Shown: one piece after another, positions 9,717 to 17,647 of the stretch
How positions within the stretch are numbered: position 1 is the first letter of the stretch
How the letters are laid out: each line of letters begins with the position of its first letter
Source of the DNA: Eikenella sp.
GTDB taxonomy: Bacteria > Pseudomonadota > Gammaproteobacteria > Burkholderiales > Neisseriaceae
DNA length: 45,565 bases
NCBI GenBank assembly: GCA_030528345.1
Contig: JAUMZB010000016.1
Span: forward strand, 1-45,565
Reading direction: 5' to 3'
Program-made: the position numbers and the translations under genes
Notes under the pieces: generated by a model
Told to the model about the DNA's origin: nothing
Databases searched by the model: none
What the model saw: the letters and a program-made list of their open reading frames with translations, nothing else

Positions 9717-10730
9717 TTACATCAGCGCGTCTGCCAAAGCCTCTTCCGTCGGCACCGGCGTGGCTTCCAAAGGCCGTTCCTGCGGCAGCAAAGGGGCGAT
9801 GATGCGGCTGGTCAGGCCGGTAATCGCCTCCACTTGGCGCGCGGTGGCCTCGTCCATATCGGCCAAGGCTTCCACCGCGCTGCCTTCGGGCAACACTTGG
9901 TCTTCAAGCGGCGCGGCCTCTTCTTCAAACACCGCACGCGGGCGGCTCAAATCGGCCGAGCCGCTCTGCCAAGCCAAGGAAGACAATTTGCCCCGCACGC
10001 GGGCATTAGCCTGGCTGCACGTGATGCAGACCAAGCGGCCGTTGCGGTTGCGCAAAGTGGTGCTGACGCGGTTGGCCTGCACATTCAGGCCCTTGACATC
10101 GGCCCAGGCACGGATGCTTTGCTTCAAGGCATCGGTGTCCAGATTGCGCTGGTTGTAAGGGTCTTTATAGGCAGCCAGCCAAAGATTGCCTGCCTCGTCG
10201 GCATTCAGCGAGGCCATCTGGTAAATCACCGCCGCATCGGCGCCGGTTTGCACCGCGCGGGCGAAACGCAGCGCATCGGGACTCTGCATGCGCACACAGC
10301 CGTGGCTGCGCACGCCGGGCACGCTGGAGGGCGCATTGGTGCCGTGGATGCCCAAGCCCAGACGCGGATCGCCCAAGCGCACGAACACCGGCCCCAAGGG
10401 ATTGCTCGGGCCGGGCGGCACGCTGCTCAGCGCAGGCTTGCCGGCCGCGGCGCGTTCGCGGCGGATGCTGGCCGGAATGGTCCAAGTCGGGTTGTAGGCT
10501 TTGGCGCCGATTTGATAGTCGCCCAAAGGCGTGCGCGTGCGGGCGCGGCCCACCGCCACCGGGTAAGAAGCCTTCAATTCGCCGTTTTCATACAAAAACA
10601 GCCGCAACTGCGGGATATTGATCACCACATGCTGGCCGCTGGCCACCGGCGAATAATCGGGCAGCGGCGTAGTGGCGGCGCAAACGCCCGCCCAAGCCAA
10701 AAGGCCGTAGGCAAACAAAATCTTTTTCAT
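9717..10730 (-). CDS. L,D-transpeptidase (YkuD family), exported
   Basis: A 337-residue periplasmic protein. The N-terminus is a signal peptide (MKKILFAYGLLAWAGVCA, cleavage likely after Ala18). The YkuD catalytic domain (about residues 33-165) carries His129 (IHGTNAP) and SHGCVRM with nucleophile Cys145 and Arg147. Such enzymes make 3-3 peptidoglycan cross-links or attach proteins to the wall. The remaining half (about 170-337) is a less conserved extension of the YcbB-independent YbiS/ErfK type. The ATG at 10730 is picked because the signal peptide begins there; the ribosome site is weak (AAGAAAA). It faces anmK and ends at the shared terminator. Confidence 0.9.
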   Translation of the reverse strand: MKKILFAYGLLAWAGVCAATTPLPDYSPVASGQHVVINIPQLRLFLYENGELKASYPVAVGRARTRTPLGDYQIGAKAYNPTWTIPASIRRERAAAGKPALSSVPPGPSNPLGPVFVRLGDPRLGLGIHGTNAPSSVPGVRSHGCVRMQSPDALRFARAVQTGADAAVIYQMASLNADEAGNLWLAAYKDPYNQRNLDTDALKQSIRAWADVKGLNVQANRVSTTLRNRNGRLVCITCSQANARVRGKLSSLAWQSGSADLSRPRAVFEEEAAPLEDQVLPEGSAVEALADMDEATARQVEAITGLTSRIIAPLLPQERPLEATPVPTEEALADALM

Positions 10731-10840
10731 GGCTTTTTTCTTGACAAAACACAAACGGCGGCCATCATACGCCCAAAACGGAAAACCTGTCAGCACAAAC
10801 CTGATTCGGCCGGTTTTCCGCCGAGCGCCCTGTTGCATTC

Positions 10841-10852
10841 AGGCTACCTGAA
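10841..10852 (+). repeat. DNA uptake sequence
   Basis: A perfect AGGCTACCTGAA in the divergent space between the L,D-transpeptidase gene and pncB. Confidence 0.9.
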
Positions 10853-10909
10853 AGACCGAAAACATGCTTTAATGCCCACTTTCCCCAAGCCGCCGCCGAA
10901 AGCTTCCGC

Positions 10910-12121
10910 ATGAGTTCTCCGATCATCTCCTCCCTGCTCGACACCGACCTGTACAAATTCACCATGCTGCAGGTGGTGCTGCACCAATTCCCGCAGGCAC
11001 ACGGCGTCTATGAATTCCGCTGCCGCAACAACGAAGACACCGCCTATCCGCTGGCCGACATCAAAGACGCGCTCGAACAGGAGCTGGACGCCCTGTGCCG
11101 GCTCAAACTCAGCCAGGAAGAATTGGACTACCTGCGCCAAATGCGCTTCATCAAAAGCGATTTTGTCGACTATCTGGAGCTGTTCCAGCTCAAACGCCGC
11201 TTCGTCACCCTTTCCACCGACGAACACAACCGGCTCAACATCCGCGTGGAAGGCCCCATCATCCAGGCCATGTTCTTTGAAATCTTCGTGCTGGCCATTG
11301 TGAACGAGCTCTACTTCCGCCGCCTCGAAACCCCCGAAGTATTGGCCGAAGGCGAGCGCCGCCTGCAGGCCAAAGCCGCCCTGCTGCGCGACTACGCCGC
11401 CCGCCAAGAACCGCACGAGCCGCCGTTTCTGGTGTCCGACTTCGGCACCCGCCGCCGCTACAACCTCGCCTGGCAGGAGCACGTGGTGCGCACCCTGCAC
11501 ACCGCCGCCCCCGCATGCCTGCGCGGCACCAGCAATGTTTACCTGGCCAAAAAACTGGGCCTCACCCCCATCGGCACCATGGCGCACGAATTTTTGCAGG
11601 CCTTCCAAGCGCTGGACGTGCGCCTGCGCGACTTCCAAAAAGCCGCGCTCGAAGCCTGGGTGCACGAATACCGCGGCGACTTGGGCATCGCGCTCACCGA
11701 CGTGGTGGGCATGGACGCCTTCCTGCGCGATTTCGACCTCTACTTCGCCAAACTCTTCGACGGCCTGCGCCACGACAGCGGCGACCCCTTCGTTTGGGGC
11801 GACAAAGCCTGGGCCCACTACCAAAAGCTCAAAATCGACAGCCGCACCAAAATGCTCACCTTCTCCGACGGTCTCAATCTGGAGAAAGCTTGGGAGCTGC
11901 ACCAATACTTCAAAGGCCGCTTCAAAACCAGCTTCGGCATCGGCACCAACCTCACCAACGACATGGGGCACACCCCGCTCAACATCGTTTTGAAACTGGT
12001 GGAATGCAACGGCCAGTCGGTGGCCAAAATTTCAGACAGCCCCGGCAAAACCATGACCGACAACAACACCTTCCTCGCCTACCTGCGCCAAGTGTTCGAC
12101 ATCCGCGAACAGGCTACCTGA
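10910..12121 (+). CDS. pncB: PncB, nicotinate phosphoribosyltransferase
   Basis: A 403-residue enzyme of NAD salvage that makes nicotinate mononucleotide from nicotinate and PRPP with ATP hydrolysis. Characteristic segments: [14 protein letters not shown] at the N-terminus, [34 protein letters not shown] (with the phosphorylated-His region), [22 protein letters not shown] and [12 protein letters not shown]. Its last codons lie in a DUS (12111-12122): GCT ACC TGA gives the final Ala-Thr and the stop. The ribosome site is weak. It is divergent from the L,D-transpeptidase gene. Confidence 0.96.
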   Translation: MSSPIISSLLDTDLYKFTMLQVVLHQFPQAHGVYEFRCRNNEDTAYPLADIKDALEQELDALCRLKLSQEELDYLRQMRFIKSDFVDYLELFQLKRRFVTLSTDEHNRLNIRVEGPIIQAMFFEIFVLAIVNELYFRRLETPEVLAEGERRLQAKAALLRDYAARQEPHEPPFLVSDFGTRRRYNLAWQEHVVRTLHTAAPACLRGTSNVYLAKKLGLTPIGTMAHEFLQAFQALDVRLRDFQKAALEAWVHEYRGDLGIALTDVVGMDAFLRDFDLYFAKLFDGLRHDSGDPFVWGDKAWAHYQKLKIDSRTKMLTFSDGLNLEKAWELHQYFKGRFKTSFGIGTNLTNDMGHTPLNIVLKLVECNGQSVAKISDSPGKTMTDNNTFLAYLRQVFDIREQAT

Positions 12122-12122
12122 A
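12111..12122 (+). repeat. DUS that supplies the stop codon of pncB
   Basis: A perfect AGGCTACCTGAA; its TGA is the pncB stop codon. Confidence 0.9.
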
Positions 12123-12129
12123 ACCTGCC

Positions 12130-12152
12130 AGCCGCCGAACAGGCGGCTTTTT
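12130..12152 (+). terminator. Terminator after pncB
   Basis: A 7-bp stem, AGCCGCC and GGCGGCT, with loop GAACA, followed by a T run (12148-12152), 8 bases after the pncB stop. Confidence 0.8.
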
Positions 12153-12285
12153 GCCGCCCCGCCCGCCCCGCGATTTGCTACAATCCGCCCCGCCCGCACC
12201 AAGCTGCCGGGCAAAACGCTTTCAGGCAGTCTCAGGCCGCCCACTCCCCGTTTCTTTAAATATTATCCGCATCAGAAAACCCGCC

Positions 12286-14076
12286 ATGAACACCGCCGCC
12301 CAACGCCTGGCCGCCCTGCGCCAGACCATGCAGCAACAGCAATTCGACGCCTGGCTGATTCCCTCCGCCGACCCCCATTTGTCCGAATACCTGCCCGAAC
12401 ACTGGCAGGGCAGAAGCTGGCTTTCCGGCTTCGACGGCTCGGTCGGCACCCTGCTGATTACCGCCGAACGCGCCGAACTGTGGGCGGACAGCCGCTATTG
12501 GGAACAGGCCGAACGCCAGCTGGCCGGCAGCGGCATCGTGCTGCAGAAACTCGGCCAAGGCCGCAGCCACCTCGATTCCGTGGCCGAACTGCCCGCCGGC
12601 GCCCTCATCGGCGTCGCCCCCGATATGCTCTCGCTGGCCGCCAAACGCCAACTGGAAACCGCCGGCGCCGCCAAGCACATCCGCCTGCGCCACGACCTCG
12701 ACCTGCTCGACACCGTCTGGCCCGACCGCCCCGGTCTGCCCGCCGCCCCGGTGTACCGCCACGGCGAAGCCTTCACCGCCGAATCCGCCGCCGCCAAACT
12801 CACCCGCGTGCGCCGCTTCATGCAGGAGCAACAGGCCGAACACCACCTGATTTCCAGCCTCGACGACATCGCCTGGCTCACCAATCTGCGCGGCAGCGAC
12901 GTCTCCTACAACCCCGTCTTCCTCGCCTACCTGCTCATCAGCGCCGAGCAAGCCGTGCTGTTTGCCGACCCCGCCAAATTCGACGGCGACGCCCGCCAAG
13001 CCCTCACCGAAGCCGGCATCACCCTGGCCGATTACGCCGGCGTGGCCGATGCCGTGGCCGCGCTTAGCGGCAGCCTGCTCATCGACCCGGCCAAAACCGC
13101 CGTCAGCACCCTAAACAGGCTACCTGAAAGCGTGCGCCTATGCGAAAGCACCAACCCCAGCACCTTATTCAAATCCTGCAAATCCGCCGCCGAAATCGAG
13201 CACACCCGCGAAGCCATGAAGCAGGACGGCATCGCCCTGTGCGGCTTCTTCGCCGAATTCGAACAGGCGCTGGCCGACGGCCGCACGCTCACCGAGCTGG
13301 ATATCGACCGCATGCTGCTCGAACACCGCCGCCGCCGGCCGCACTTCCTCTCCCCCAGCTTCGGCACCATCGCCGGCTTCAACGCCAACGGCGCCCTGCC
13401 CCATTACAGCGCCACCCCCGAAGCGCACAGCACCCTCAGCGGCGACGGCCTGCTCCTCATCGACTCCGGCGGCCAATACCGCAACGGCACCACCGACATC
13501 ACCCGCGTCGTGCCCGTCGGCACCCCCGGCGCCGAACACAAACGCGACTTCACCCTCGTGCTCAAAGCCCACATCGCCCTGGCCGAAACCGAATTCCCCG
13601 AAAACATCGCCGCCCCCATGCTCGATGCCGTCTGCCGCAAACCCATGTGGCAGGCGCAATGCGACTACGGCCACGGCACCGGCCACGGCGTAGGCTACTT
13701 CCTCAACGTGCACGAAGGCCCGCAGGTCTTGTCCTACCACGCCCCCGTTACCCCCCACAGCGCCATGAAAGCCGGCATGATCACCTCCATCGAGCCCGGC
13801 CTCTACCGCCCCGGCCGCTGGGGCATCCGCATCGAAAACCTGGTGGTCAACCTGCCCGTGGCGCAGCCGGCCGAAACCCAATTCGGCCGCTTCCTGCGTT
13901 TCGACACCCTCACCCTCTGCCCCATCGACACCCGCCTGATGGACACTGCCCTGATGAACCACGCCGAAATCGACTGGGTCAACCGCTACCACGCCCGCGT
14001 GCGCGAACAGCTCGCCCCGCACACCGAAGGCGCCGCCAAAGCCTGGCTGGAAGAACGCACCCGGCCCTTGGCTTAA
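12286..14076 (+). CDS. Aminopeptidase P family metallopeptidase (M24B)
   Basis: A 596-residue protein of the large (about 600 aa) aminopeptidase P type that removes N-terminal residues before proline. Two creatinase-like N-terminal domains (about 5-130 and 160-290; e.g. FDAWLIPSADPHLSEYLP and LISSLDDIAWLTNLRG) precede the pita-bread catalytic domain. The metal ligands are visible: two Asp in LIDSGGQYRNGTTDITR, His in GTGHGVGYFLNVHEGP, Glu in SIEPGLY and Glu in GIRIENL. A DUS inside the gene (13117-13128) is translated as Arg-Leu-Pro-Glu. TACAAT at 12179-12184 may be its -10 box. The ATG at 12286 is chosen from the family N-terminus; the much longer open frame upstream only shadows pncB. Confidence 0.93.
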   Translation: MNTAAQRLAALRQTMQQQQFDAWLIPSADPHLSEYLPEHWQGRSWLSGFDGSVGTLLITAERAELWADSRYWEQAERQLAGSGIVLQKLGQGRSHLDSVAELPAGALIGVAPDMLSLAAKRQLETAGAAKHIRLRHDLDLLDTVWPDRPGLPAAPVYRHGEAFTAESAAAKLTRVRRFMQEQQAEHHLISSLDDIAWLTNLRGSDVSYNPVFLAYLLISAEQAVLFADPAKFDGDARQALTEAGITLADYAGVADAVAALSGSLLIDPAKTAVSTLNRLPESVRLCESTNPSTLFKSCKSAAEIEHTREAMKQDGIALCGFFAEFEQALADGRTLTELDIDRMLLEHRRRRPHFLSPSFGTIAGFNANGALPHYSATPEAHSTLSGDGLLLIDSGGQYRNGTTDITRVVPVGTPGAEHKRDFTLVLKAHIALAETEFPENIAAPMLDAVCRKPMWQAQCDYGHGTGHGVGYFLNVHEGPQVLSYHAPVTPHSAMKAGMITSIEPGLYRPGRWGIRIENLVVNLPVAQPAETQFGRFLRFDTLTLCPIDTRLMDTALMNHAEIDWVNRYHARVREQLAPHTEGAAKAWLEERTRPLA

Positions 14077-14099
14077 ACCCTTGCCGCAAACAATATTTC

Positions 14100-14111
14100 A
14101 GGCTACCTGAA
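14100..14111 (+). repeat. DNA uptake sequence
   Basis: A perfect AGGCTACCTGAA just after the aminopeptidase gene. Confidence 0.9.
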
Positions 14112-14194
14112 CACCCTTTCAGGCCGCCTCGGACGGCAGCAAACAGCAGCACGCAGCTTGGCTTGAAGCGCAGCGCAAACCCGACACGGCCGCC

Positions 14195-14291
14195 CTTCCC
14201 CAACCCCCTCCCGCCGGCGGGAGGGGGAGGAGATAACGTCCGCACCCACCTTTCCCCTGCCTGTCGGGAAAGGCCGGGATGGGGCGGCTCA
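14195..14291. repeat. GC-rich intergenic palindromic repeat (REP-like)
   Basis: This lies in the 360-base gap between the aminopeptidase and the first flavoenzyme gene. It holds a perfect 24-base palindrome (14204-14227, C5TC3GCC and its mirror) and then a second inverted repeat CCTTTCCC/GGGAAAGG (14249-14256, 14266-14273) followed by CCGGGATGGGGCGG. The layout resembles bacterial REP/BIME-type intergenic repeats. There is no T run. DUS copies flank it on both sides. Confidence 0.55.
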
Positions 14292-14329
14292 ACGCACACA
14301 CACAAACAGCCAAGGCTGCCTGAAACCCG

Positions 14330-14341
14330 TTCAGGTAGCCT
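14330..14341 (-). repeat. DNA uptake sequence, next to a variant copy
   Basis: A perfect TTCAGGTAGCCT, facing an AGGCTGCCTGAA variant at 14313-14324. Together they form an imperfect inverted pair with a 5-nt gap. Confidence 0.85.
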
Positions 14342-14436
14342 GCAACAGCGGCAACAGCCCGCCCCTGCTTGCCAAGCCCGCCGAATCGTGATTTGATACG
14401 GCCTCTCTGCCGCAGCGGCATCTTCGGGAGCCTGTG

Positions 14437-15684
14437 ATGACTGAACAATTCGATGTGCTTGTAATCGGTGCCGGCCCCGCCGGCGCGGTGGCCGCCGCCC
14501 TGCTCAACAAACAGGGCTTTTCCGTATGCGTGCTGGAGAAACAGCATTTCCCGCGCTTCGTGATCGGCGAGAGCCTGCTGCCGCACTGCATGGAGTTTCT
14601 GCAAGAAGCCGGTTTTCTGCCCGCCGTTGAGGCCGAAGCCGGCTTTCAGTTTAAAAACGGCGCCGCCTTCACTTGGGGCAAGCGCTACACCTATTTCGAT
14701 TTCACCGACAAATTCAGCCCCGGCCCCGGCACCACGTTTCAGGTGCGCCGTGCGGTATTCGACAAAATCCTGATCGACGAAGCGGCCAAGCAGGGTGTGG
14801 AGGTGCGTTTCGGCGAGGCGCTCACCGCTTTCGACAACCACGGCGACACCGCCCTGCTGTCCGTGCAGCGCGAAAACGGCAGCGCCTATCTTTTGGCGGC
14901 ACGCTTTGTGTTGGATGCCAGCGGCTACGGCCGCGTGCTGCCGCGCCTGTTGGACTTGGACACCCCGTCCCGGCTGCCGGTGCGCGAGGCGCATTTCACC
15001 CACATCGACGACCGCATCACCGACCCCGCTTTCGACCGCAACAAAATCCTGATTTCCACCCATCCCGTACACCGCGATGTGTGGCTGTGGCTGATTCCTT
15101 TCGGCGACGGCCGCAGCTCCATCGGCGTGGTCGGCCTGCCGGAGCGTTTTGCCGGCCTCGGCGGTTCGGAAGCGGTGCTGAAAACATTGGCGGCGGAAGT
15201 GCCGATGCTCGCGCGCATTCTGGCCGATGCCGAGTGGGACAACGAATTTCCCTTCCGCCACATCCAGGGCTATTCGGCCAATGTCAAAGCCCTGCACGGC
15301 AGACATTTCGCCCTCTTGGGCAATGCCGCCGAGTTTCTCGACCCCGTGTTTTCCTCCGGCGTGACCATCGCCATGCATTCGGCCAAGCTGGCGGCCGATC
15401 TGCTGGGCAAACAGCTTAGGGGCGGCCAAGCGGATTGGCAGGCCGAGTTTGCCGAGCCGCTGATGGTGGGCGTCGATGCTTTCCGCACTTATGTGGAAGG
15501 CTGGTATGACGGCAGTTTCCAAGATGTGATTTACGCCGACGACCGCAGCCCCGAGATCAGCCGCATGATCAGCTCGATTCTGGCGGGTTATGCTTGGGAC
15601 ACCGCCAATCCCTATGTGGCGAAATCGCGCCGCCGCCTGGCCGCGCTGGCCGAAACGGTAGGCCCTGCCGCCATTCGGCAATAG
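14437..15684 (+). CDS. FAD-dependent oxidoreductase, flavin-halogenase-like (copy 1)
   Basis: A 415-residue flavoprotein of the flavin-dependent halogenase / geranylgeranyl-reductase superfamily. The FAD-binding GAGPAG is at residues 11-16, then PRFVIGESLLPHC (39-51), Lys73 in FQFKNGAAFTWG (the position of the halogenase catalytic Lys), the second FAD motif VLDASGYGR (158-166) and WLWLIP (215-220), matching the halogenase WxWxIP motif. An immediate tandem paralogue follows and three APE-type fatty-acid-like genes lie downstream, so a role in a polyene pigment pathway is plausible; halogenation itself is inferred. The ATG at 14437 follows GGGAG. An adjacent in-frame GTG is at 14434. Confidence 0.8.
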   Translation: MTEQFDVLVIGAGPAGAVAAALLNKQGFSVCVLEKQHFPRFVIGESLLPHCMEFLQEAGFLPAVEAEAGFQFKNGAAFTWGKRYTYFDFTDKFSPGPGTTFQVRRAVFDKILIDEAAKQGVEVRFGEALTAFDNHGDTALLSVQRENGSAYLLAARFVLDASGYGRVLPRLLDLDTPSRLPVREAHFTHIDDRITDPAFDRNKILISTHPVHRDVWLWLIPFGDGRSSIGVVGLPERFAGLGGSEAVLKTLAAEVPMLARILADAEWDNEFPFRHIQGYSANVKALHGRHFALLGNAAEFLDPVFSSGVTIAMHSAKLAADLLGKQLRGGQADWQAEFAEPLMVGVDAFRTYVEGWYDGSFQDVIYADDRSPEISRMISSILAGYAWDTANPYVAKSRRRLAALAETVGPAAIRQ

Positions 15685-15734
15685 GCCGGAAACGTGAAGC
15701 CGCCGCACCCAAAAAGCCGGCCGCCACGAAACAA

Positions 15735-15756
15735 GGTTTTGCCTTCAGGCAAAACC
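15735..15756. other. Hairpin between the two flavoenzyme genes
   Basis: GGTTTTGCC (15735-15743) and GGCAAAACC (15748-15756) form a perfect 9-bp stem with loop TTCA. There is no following T run, so it may attenuate rather than end transcription between the paralogues. Confidence 0.5.
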
Positions 15757-15824
15757 GGGATGCCTGAAAAAGATTATCCTCACTTTCATTAACCCCTTCT
15801 CCATTCCTGCCATCAGGAGCCCCT

Positions 15825-17144
15825 ATGCACCACAGCTACGATGTCGCCGTGATCGGCGCCGGCCCCTCCGGCGCGGTGGCCGCCGCCCTACTCAACAAAC
15901 AGGGTTTCAGCGTTTGCGTGTTGGAAAAACAGCATTTCCCGCGCTTCGTGATCGGCGAGAGCCTGCTGCCGCACTGTCTGGAAATCATCGAAGAAGCGGG
16001 ATTTCTGCCCGCCGTGCAGGCCGGCCTCGGCTTCCAATACAAAAACGGTGCCGTCTTTACCTTCGGCGAACAATGCAGCCGTTTCGAATTTACCGACAAA
16101 TCCAGCCCCGGCCCCAATACCGCCTTCAATGTGCAGCGCGAACGCTTCGACCAGATTCTGATTGAAGAAGCGGCCAAGCAGGGCGTGACCGTGTGTTTCG
16201 GCGAAGAAGTGACCGCCTTCGACAACAGCGGCAGCCACGCCCAACTGAGTGTGCGGCGTGAAGACGGCAGCAGCTACACGCTGGAAGCGGCATTTGTGCT
16301 GGACGCCAGCGGCTACCACCGCGTGCTGCCCCGTCTCTTGGGCTGGGACATCCCCTCCGACCTGCCCACCCGCCAAGTGCATTTCACCCACATCGACGAC
16401 CACATCACCGACCCTGCTTTCGACCGCAACAAAACTTGGGTGGCTATCCACCCCGAGCACCGCGATGTGTGGCTGTGGCTGATTCCCTTCAGCAACGGGC
16501 GCAGTTCCATCGGCGTGGTCGGCCTGCCCGAGCGCTTTGCCCGATTCGGCAGCTCGGCCTCGATTCTGAAAGCCTTTGCCGGCGAAGTGCCGATGTTCGC
16601 GCGTTTTCTGGCCGACGCCCGCTGGGACAACGGCTTCCCCTTCCTTTATCTGCCCGGCTACTCCGCCAGCGTGAAAGCACTGTACGGCAAACATTTCGCC
16701 CTCTTGGGCAATGCCGCCGAATTCCTCGACCCGGTGTTTTCCTCCGGCGTCACCACCGCCGTCCACTCCGCCAAGCTGGCAGCCGACCTGTTGGGCAAAC
16801 AACTGCTCGGCGGCAACGCAAACTGGCAGACCGAATTTGCCGAACCGCTGGCGGTGGGCGTGAACGCTTTCCGCACCTTGGTGGAAGGCTGGTATGACGG
16901 CCGCTTCCAAGACGTGGTGTTTTCCGGCCGCAGCCAGCCCAAAGTGCGTCGCCTGATCAGCTCGATTCTGGCCGGTTACGCCTGGGACGGCGACAACCCT
17001 TTTGTGGCCCAACCCGAACGCGGCTTGGCCGCCCTGCACAAAGTCGTCGCCAAAAAGGCGGCCGCAGCCGAACCACGGCCGGCAGCGGCAACCGAAATCA
17101 ATAAATTCCCCGGCACCGCACCGTTTTCCTTCCCCTGTTTTTAG
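15825..17144 (+). CDS. FAD-dependent oxidoreductase, flavin-halogenase-like (copy 2)
   Basis: A 439-residue tandem paralogue of the preceding gene. Residues 16-51 are identical in both, and the rest is similar throughout. It keeps GAGPSG (11-16), IGESLLPHC, Lys73 in FQYKNGAVFTFG, VLDASGYHR and WLWLIP. It differs by a C-terminal tail of about 25 extra residues (AAAAEPRPAAATEINKFPG and beyond), Ala/Pro-rich, whose final codon and TAG stop run into a fragment of the element-B terminal repeat. AGGAG lies 7 bases before the ATG. It starts 140 bases after copy 1 and is 95 bases from the DUF3261-like gene, so a shared transcript is possible. Confidence 0.8.
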   Translation: MHHSYDVAVIGAGPSGAVAAALLNKQGFSVCVLEKQHFPRFVIGESLLPHCLEIIEEAGFLPAVQAGLGFQYKNGAVFTFGEQCSRFEFTDKSSPGPNTAFNVQRERFDQILIEEAAKQGVTVCFGEEVTAFDNSGSHAQLSVRREDGSSYTLEAAFVLDASGYHRVLPRLLGWDIPSDLPTRQVHFTHIDDHITDPAFDRNKTWVAIHPEHRDVWLWLIPFSNGRSSIGVVGLPERFARFGSSASILKAFAGEVPMFARFLADARWDNGFPFLYLPGYSASVKALYGKHFALLGNAAEFLDPVFSSGVTTAVHSAKLAADLLGKQLLGGNANWQTEFAEPLAVGVNAFRTLVEGWYDGRFQDVVFSGRSQPKVRRLISSILAGYAWDGDNPFVAQPERGLAALHKVVAKKAAAAEPRPAAATEINKFPGTAPFSFPCF

Positions 17145-17157
17145 GGCGCATCGTCAG
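17142..17157. repeat. Fragment like the element-B terminal repeat
   Basis: TTAGGGCGCATCGTCA matches the 16-bp end of the element at 29801-30050 (CTAGGGCGTGTCGTCA) at 13 of 16 positions. No partner end is visible nearby. It overlaps the stop codon of the second flavoenzyme gene. Confidence 0.4.
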
Positions 17158-17197
17158 ACAAACCGTAGACGGCAAGGCATTAGACGGCCGCGCCGTT

Positions 17198-17209
17198 TTC
17201 AGGTAGCCT
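17198..17209 (-). repeat. DNA uptake sequence
   Basis: A perfect TTCAGGTAGCCT 30 bases upstream of the DUF3261-like gene. Confidence 0.9.
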
Positions 17210-17239
17210 TCCGCCCCATTACCCCAAAGGCCAGCCGAA

Positions 17240-17647
17240 ATGCCGTTTTCCCGTTTATCCGTCTTATCCGCCTGGCTGTTGGCCGCCTGCGCCGCGCCTT
17301 TTCCCGCGCAATCGCTGCCGCAGCTGGCCGCAGGCGACAGCCGCTGGTTCAAATTGGAGCGGCTCAATCCGCAGGGCGAAGTGGAGCAAACCTCGCTCTT
17401 GGCGGTGCAGGGCGAAGGCGGCGGCCGCAGCCGCTGGATCCAAACCGACGCCTTCGGCGCCCCGCTGGCCCGCCTGCTGGCCACGCCCGAAGGCTGGCAG
17501 CGCGACGGCTTTATCTGGCCCAACCGCGAAGCGGGCGAGTTGTTCCAAAACCTGTTTCCCTATATCAACGAAGCGCACAGGCTACCTGAAACCCTGCCGG
17601 CCAGGCCCGACGGCCGCTGGCGCATCACCCCGATTACCCCGCCATGA
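17240..17647 (+). CDS. DUF3261-like lipoprotein of an aryl-polyene-type locus
   Basis: A 135-residue lipoprotein. The signal peptide ends in the lipobox LAAC with Cys17. The mature part (LERLNPQGEVEQTSLLAVQ, TDAFGAPLARLLATPEGW, then GELFQNLFPYI) has the layout of DUF3261 proteins, which are known as outer-membrane-related components of APE pigment clusters. Its stop overlaps the ketosynthase start by 4 bases (ATGA), so the two are translationally coupled. A DUS at 17579-17590 lies inside the gene and is read as Arg-Leu-Pro-Glu. The lipoprotein call is firm; the DUF3261 assignment rests on pattern and context. Confidence 0.65.
   Translation: MPFSRLSVLSAWLLAACAAPFPAQSLPQLAAGDSRWFKLERLNPQGEVEQTSLLAVQGEGGGRSRWIQTDAFGAPLARLLATPEGWQRDGFIWPNREAGELFQNLFPYINEAHRLPETLPARPDGRWRITPITPP

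Noticed and set aside
11515..12285. N-terminal extension of the aminopeptidase through pncB
   Set aside because: The extension is Arg/Pro/His-rich, out of frame with pncB and contains the pncB terminator; the family N-terminus begins at 12286.
14119..17039. Long minus-strand frames opposite the two flavoenzyme genes
   Set aside because: Antisense shadows with compositional bias; the plus-strand genes have motifs, ribosome sites and paralogy.
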